Positions 61,243 through 64,000 of a DNA stretch of 64,000 nt are shown one piece after another. The DNA is from UMGS1279 sp045540715 (GTDB taxonomy: Bacteria > Bacillota > Clostridia > Oscillospirales > Acutalibacteraceae). Below the pieces are notes generated by a model that ran no database searches, was not told the DNA's origin, and saw only the letters and a program-made list of their open reading frames with translations. The translations under genes were made by a program, and so were the position numbers. Location: assembly GCA_045540715.1 (NCBI GenBank), contig JAZQHT010000016.1, positions 167,871 to 231,870 of the forward strand, written 5' to 3'. Numbering within the stretch: the first letter of the stretch is position 1; each line of letters starts with the position of its first letter.

Positions 61243-62808
61243 TTACTCACCTTTCAAAATATTATAAATTATAGTTTCAAATTCTTTGTTTAATTTATCA
61301 ACACTTCCGTTATTAGTTAAAATAATATCGGAATTTTGTTCGTAAAATTCGTTGGGCTTTTTGGCTTTAGCACGAAGTCTAGCTTCTTCTTCACTTAAAT
61401 TATCGCGTGCTTTAAAGCGGCTAATTCTAACTTCTTCGTCCGCTAAAAGCGATATAACTAATCCGCACTCTTTATTAATGCCCGATTCAATAATTGTAGC
61501 GCCATCAAGAAGCACTAAAGGACTAATGCTACTTGCAATCATCTCTTTAATTTTATCAATTATTGGGTTTAGGGTTATAGCGTTTAGTTTTTCGGTGTTT
61601 TCTTTTGTTTTAAAAGCAATTTGTGCTAACTTTTTGCGGTTTAAAACTTCACCCTCGAAAATATCTGCACCAAAGCTTTCTATAAGCTCCTTTTTTAAGG
61701 TTGGCACAACATCGTGCGCCACGCTGTCGCAGTCAATAACGTAAAAGCCTAATTCTTTAGCTTTTGTAGAAAGGGTGGATTTACCAACACCCGAGGGCCC
61801 CGTAAGACCCATAATAAAGGGTAAACTAATTTCTTTAAAGCCACAAGAGCGCACCATGCGGTTATAAAGGGCTAAACCAATGCCGTCTTTATTTGGGGCG
61901 TGAATAACTGCGTTTTTATAACCTTTTTCATCTAAACTTCTAAGAGAAGAAAAAAGATTTTTATTAGGTTCATTTCCTAAAGAAATATAGGGAACGGTTA
62001 ACTTTTCTGTATCTTGAGTAAAGCAAACAGCGGGAATATTAAGTGTATTTGCAAAATTACAAAACATATCGCTGCTTGCGTTTATTAAAGTAAGATTGCA
62101 TTTTGGGGCATAGTGCTTATATTTCATACCGGGAGAAAGCACCTTGCTTTTTTCAACCGATTGTGTAACGCCGCTATCAATAATAAGGTTTGGACAAATT
62201 TCTTTAATTTGTTCTGCCGTTATAAAACCGGGTCTTAAAAGCACGGGATTTTCACCAACAAAAGATACAACGGTAGATTCAAGTCCCACCGTACACTCTC
62301 CACCGTTTAAAATGGCGCTGATTTTTCCTTGCATATCTTCAATAACGTGCTCGGGTTTTGTGGGGCTTGGTTTACCTGATAAATTTGCGCTGGGGGCGGC
62401 TAAAAACAAACCGCTTTTTGCAATGATTTCTGTAATAATTTTATTGCTTGGCATCCTAATTGCCACAGTATTAAGTCCGCCCGAAGTAACGCTTGGCACA
62501 ATATCTTTTTTATTTAATATTACAGTAAATGGCCCTGGCCAAAAGGCGTCAATACATTTTTGAGCGGCTATGGGCACTTTTGTTACAAGCTTGTTTATAT
62601 CTTCTTTATTTGAAATATGAACTATTAACGGGTTATCGCAAGGGCGGTTTTTGGCTTCAAAAATCTTTTTAACGGCGTTTTCATTTAAAGCGTCGGCTGC
62701 AAGACCATAAACCGTTTCGGTAGGCAAAGCAACCACCTCGCCGTTTTTAAGTAGGTTACAAACAGCGCTTAAATAGTCGTCTTTAGTTGTAAAGATTTTT
62801 GTCTCCAT
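61243..62808 (-). CDS. Fusion of threonylcarbamoyl-AMP synthase (Sua5/YrdC) and dephospho-CoA kinase
   Basis: The protein has 521 aa. Residues 1-200 are the YrdC/TsaC domain (LPTETVYGLAADAL, then KNRPCDNPLIVH) with a Sua5 C-terminal domain to about 325. Residues 329-521 are CoaE: Walker A GPSGVGKS (337-344), YVIDCDSVAHDVV and IRISRFKARD-like lid. The first makes the TC-AMP for tRNA t6A and the second makes coenzyme A. The two are normally separate genes. No frameshift or start codon signal separates them. Confidence 0.9.
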   Translation of the reverse strand: METKIFTTKDDYLSAVCNLLKNGEVVALPTETVYGLAADALNENAVKKIFEAKNRPCDNPLIVHISNKEDINKLVTKVPIAAQKCIDAFWPGPFTVILNKKDIVPSVTSGGLNTVAIRMPSNKIITEIIAKSGLFLAAPSANLSGKPSPTKPEHVIEDMQGKISAILNGGECTVGLESTVVSFVGENPVLLRPGFITAEQIKEICPNLIIDSGVTQSVEKSKVLSPGMKYKHYAPKCNLTLINASSDMFCNFANTLNIPAVCFTQDTEKLTVPYISLGNEPNKNLFSSLRSLDEKGYKNAVIHAPNKDGIGLALYNRMVRSCGFKEISLPFIMGLTGPSGVGKSTLSTKAKELGFYVIDCDSVAHDVVPTLKKELIESFGADIFEGEVLNRKKLAQIAFKTKENTEKLNAITLNPIIDKIKEMIASSISPLVLLDGATIIESGINKECGLVISLLADEEVRISRFKARDNLSEEEARLRAKAKKPNEFYEQNSDIILTNNGSVDKLNKEFETIIYNILKGE

Positions 62809-62817
62809 AAAAAGCCC

Positions 62818-63888
62818 TTAGTTTTCAGATTTAAGCATTTCGGCGCGGTAGAAGGTAATTAACGAATCAATTACTTCGTCAAGGTCGCCGTTTAAAATTT
62901 GTTCAATTTTATAAAGTGTTAAGCCAATGCGGTGGTCGGTAACGCGGCCTTGGGGGTAGTTGTAAGTACGAATTCTTTCGCTTCTGTCTCCTGTTCCAAC
63001 CTGTTGCTTTCTTTCGCCTGCAATTGCATCGGTTTGTTCTTTTTGCATTGTTTCATATAGGCGTGAACGAAGAACCTTCATTGCTTTTTCTTTGTTTTTG
63101 TGTTGGCTTCTTTCGTCCTGACACTCAACAACAACCCCTGTTGGTAAGTGGGTAATACGAATAGCACTTTCGGTTTTGTTAACGTGCTGTCCGCCGGCGC
63201 CGCCACTGCGGTAGGTATCAATTTGTAAGTCGGCCGGGTTAATTTCAATTTCAACGTCGTCGGCTTCGGGTAAAACCGCAACAGTAACGGTTGAAGTGTG
63301 AATTCTACCGGATGCTTCAGTATCGGGTACACGCTGAACTCTGTGAACACCGCTTTCGTATTTAAAACGGCTATAAGCCCCGTCACCCTCAATCATAAAG
63401 CTAATTTCTTTAATGCCGCCAAGCTCGGTTTCGTTAGCGTTAATAACTTCGGTTTTCCAACGCTTGCTCTCTGCATACATAGAGTACATTCTAAATAGGT
63501 TTGCGGCAAATAGTGCGGCTTCATCACCACCGGCCCCACCACGAATTTCAATAATAACGTTTCTGTCATCGTTCGGGTCGCGTGGAAGTAGTAAAATTTT
63601 AAGTTCTTCGGTTAGTTCTTCACATTTAGCTTTGCTTTCGGTATATTCTTCTTCGCAAAGTTCTTTAAAATCTTTATCAAGTCCGCCGGCATCTAACATT
63701 TCCTTTGCTTCTTGCATGCTGCTTTCTGCCGCACAGTAAGCGCGGAAGGTTTCAACAATAGGGGTTAGAGTCTTATGTTCCTTCATAAGTTTTTTAAATT
63801 TCTCGTTATCAGAAACAACCTCGGGCAAAGATAATTGGTCGTTAATTTCTAAAAATCTTTGCTCAACAGATTTTAATTTTTCTATCAT
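62818..63888 (-). CDS. prfA: Peptide chain release factor 1
   Basis: The protein has 356 aa; ATG 63888 is chosen because AAAGGA lies 9 bases before it, although an in-frame TTG exists at 63897. The GGQ tripeptide is in SGGAGGQHVNKTES, and the stop-codon-recognition region (RIHTSTVTVAVLPE) is typical of RF1. It releases polypeptides at UAA and UAG. It starts a minus-strand run with the Sua5-CoaE fusion and the M18 gene. Region 63889-64000 is AT-rich promoter DNA. Confidence 0.96.
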   Translation of the reverse strand: MIEKLKSVEQRFLEINDQLSLPEVVSDNEKFKKLMKEHKTLTPIVETFRAYCAAESSMQEAKEMLDAGGLDKDFKELCEEEYTESKAKCEELTEELKILLLPRDPNDDRNVIIEIRGGAGGDEAALFAANLFRMYSMYAESKRWKTEVINANETELGGIKEISFMIEGDGAYSRFKYESGVHRVQRVPDTEASGRIHTSTVTVAVLPEADDVEIEINPADLQIDTYRSGGAGGQHVNKTESAIRITHLPTGVVVECQDERSQHKNKEKAMKVLRSRLYETMQKEQTDAIAGERKQQVGTGDRSERIRTYNYPQGRVTDHRIGLTLYKIEQILNGDLDEVIDSLITFYRAEMLKSEN

Positions 63889-64000
63889 ACATTTCAATCC
63901 TTTAAAAGAATAATATTTTACAAATTATCTCATTATAAATATGTATAATTAAAAATGAGATTTTGACTTTTTTAAAAACTGCGATACTTTCGCACTATAT

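Noticed and set aside
1..64000. tRNA, rRNA or insertion sequences
   Set aside because: None recognised by eye on either strand; a tRNA scan would be needed to exclude them formally.

Overview
The window is AT-rich DNA from an anaerobic, low-GC Firmicute, most likely an uncultured Clostridia-class gut bacterium. The support is a flavodiiron protein with rubredoxin (oxygen scavenging in strict anaerobes), D-lactate dehydrogenase, MetA/MetY methionine synthesis, consensus sigma-A promoters (TTGNNN, 17-bp spacer, TATAAT), strong AGGAGG ribosome sites and clean intrinsic terminators. No rRNA, tRNA, transposase, integrase or CRISPR array was recognised.

Layout. (1) 1-9.4 kb is a defence-type island: end of hsdS, hsdR, a YgjP/DUF45 metallopeptidase, a membrane-anchored peptide-deformylase fusion and a large YobI-like membrane P-loop NTPase. 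(2) 9.5-16.8 kb holds small and hypothetical genes, two of them behind the same GTCC-N8-GGAC promoter element, an isoprenylcysteine-methyltransferase-like protein, a YD-repeat lipoprotein and a long Sel1-repeat protein. (3) 16.8-21.2 kb (minus strand) holds two unknown proteins, an orphan VirD4/TraG-like ATPase, a ClpP-like protease, a secreted CAP protein and a small basic protein. (4) 21.2-25.7 kb starts with a regulatory hub (candidate structured RNA, two structured repeats, back-to-back promoters). It is followed by a 1040-aa RNA polymerase of the eukaryotic RDR/QDE-1/phage YonO type (DFDGD active site) and an overlapping unknown partner. (5) 25.7-27.4 kb holds a membrane-tethered XRE regulator and a DUF6273-like gene. 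(6) 27.7-40.4 kb starts with three small-protein genes. A nine-gene operon follows, with its own promoter and terminator: CARF-HEPN nuclease, second CARF protein, unknown helical protein, compact Cas10-like GGDD cyclase, possible RAMP, UPF1-like helicase, Sel1 protein, Csx-like candidate ring nuclease and a small monooxygenase-fold protein. (7) 40.4-64 kb is mostly ordinary: azlCD, four paralogous anchored surface proteins, an ABC-2 exporter, metA/metY, dut, a MacB-like transporter, an esterase, ldhA, flavodiiron protein, rubredoxin, an M18 aminopeptidase, a TsaC-CoaE fusion and prfA.

The main discovery candidate is regions 4 and 6 taken together. A bacterial two-barrel RNA polymerase lies about 4 kb from a CRISPR-less cyclic-oligonucleotide signalling operon (Cas10-like synthase, CARF-HEPN effector, CARF sensor, candidate ring nuclease, UPF1-like helicase). 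The two parts are linked by position and by a shared NLKRSYxYGY tail on two small proteins, one beside each part. The domain assignments rest on visible motifs. That the parts form one system is inference.
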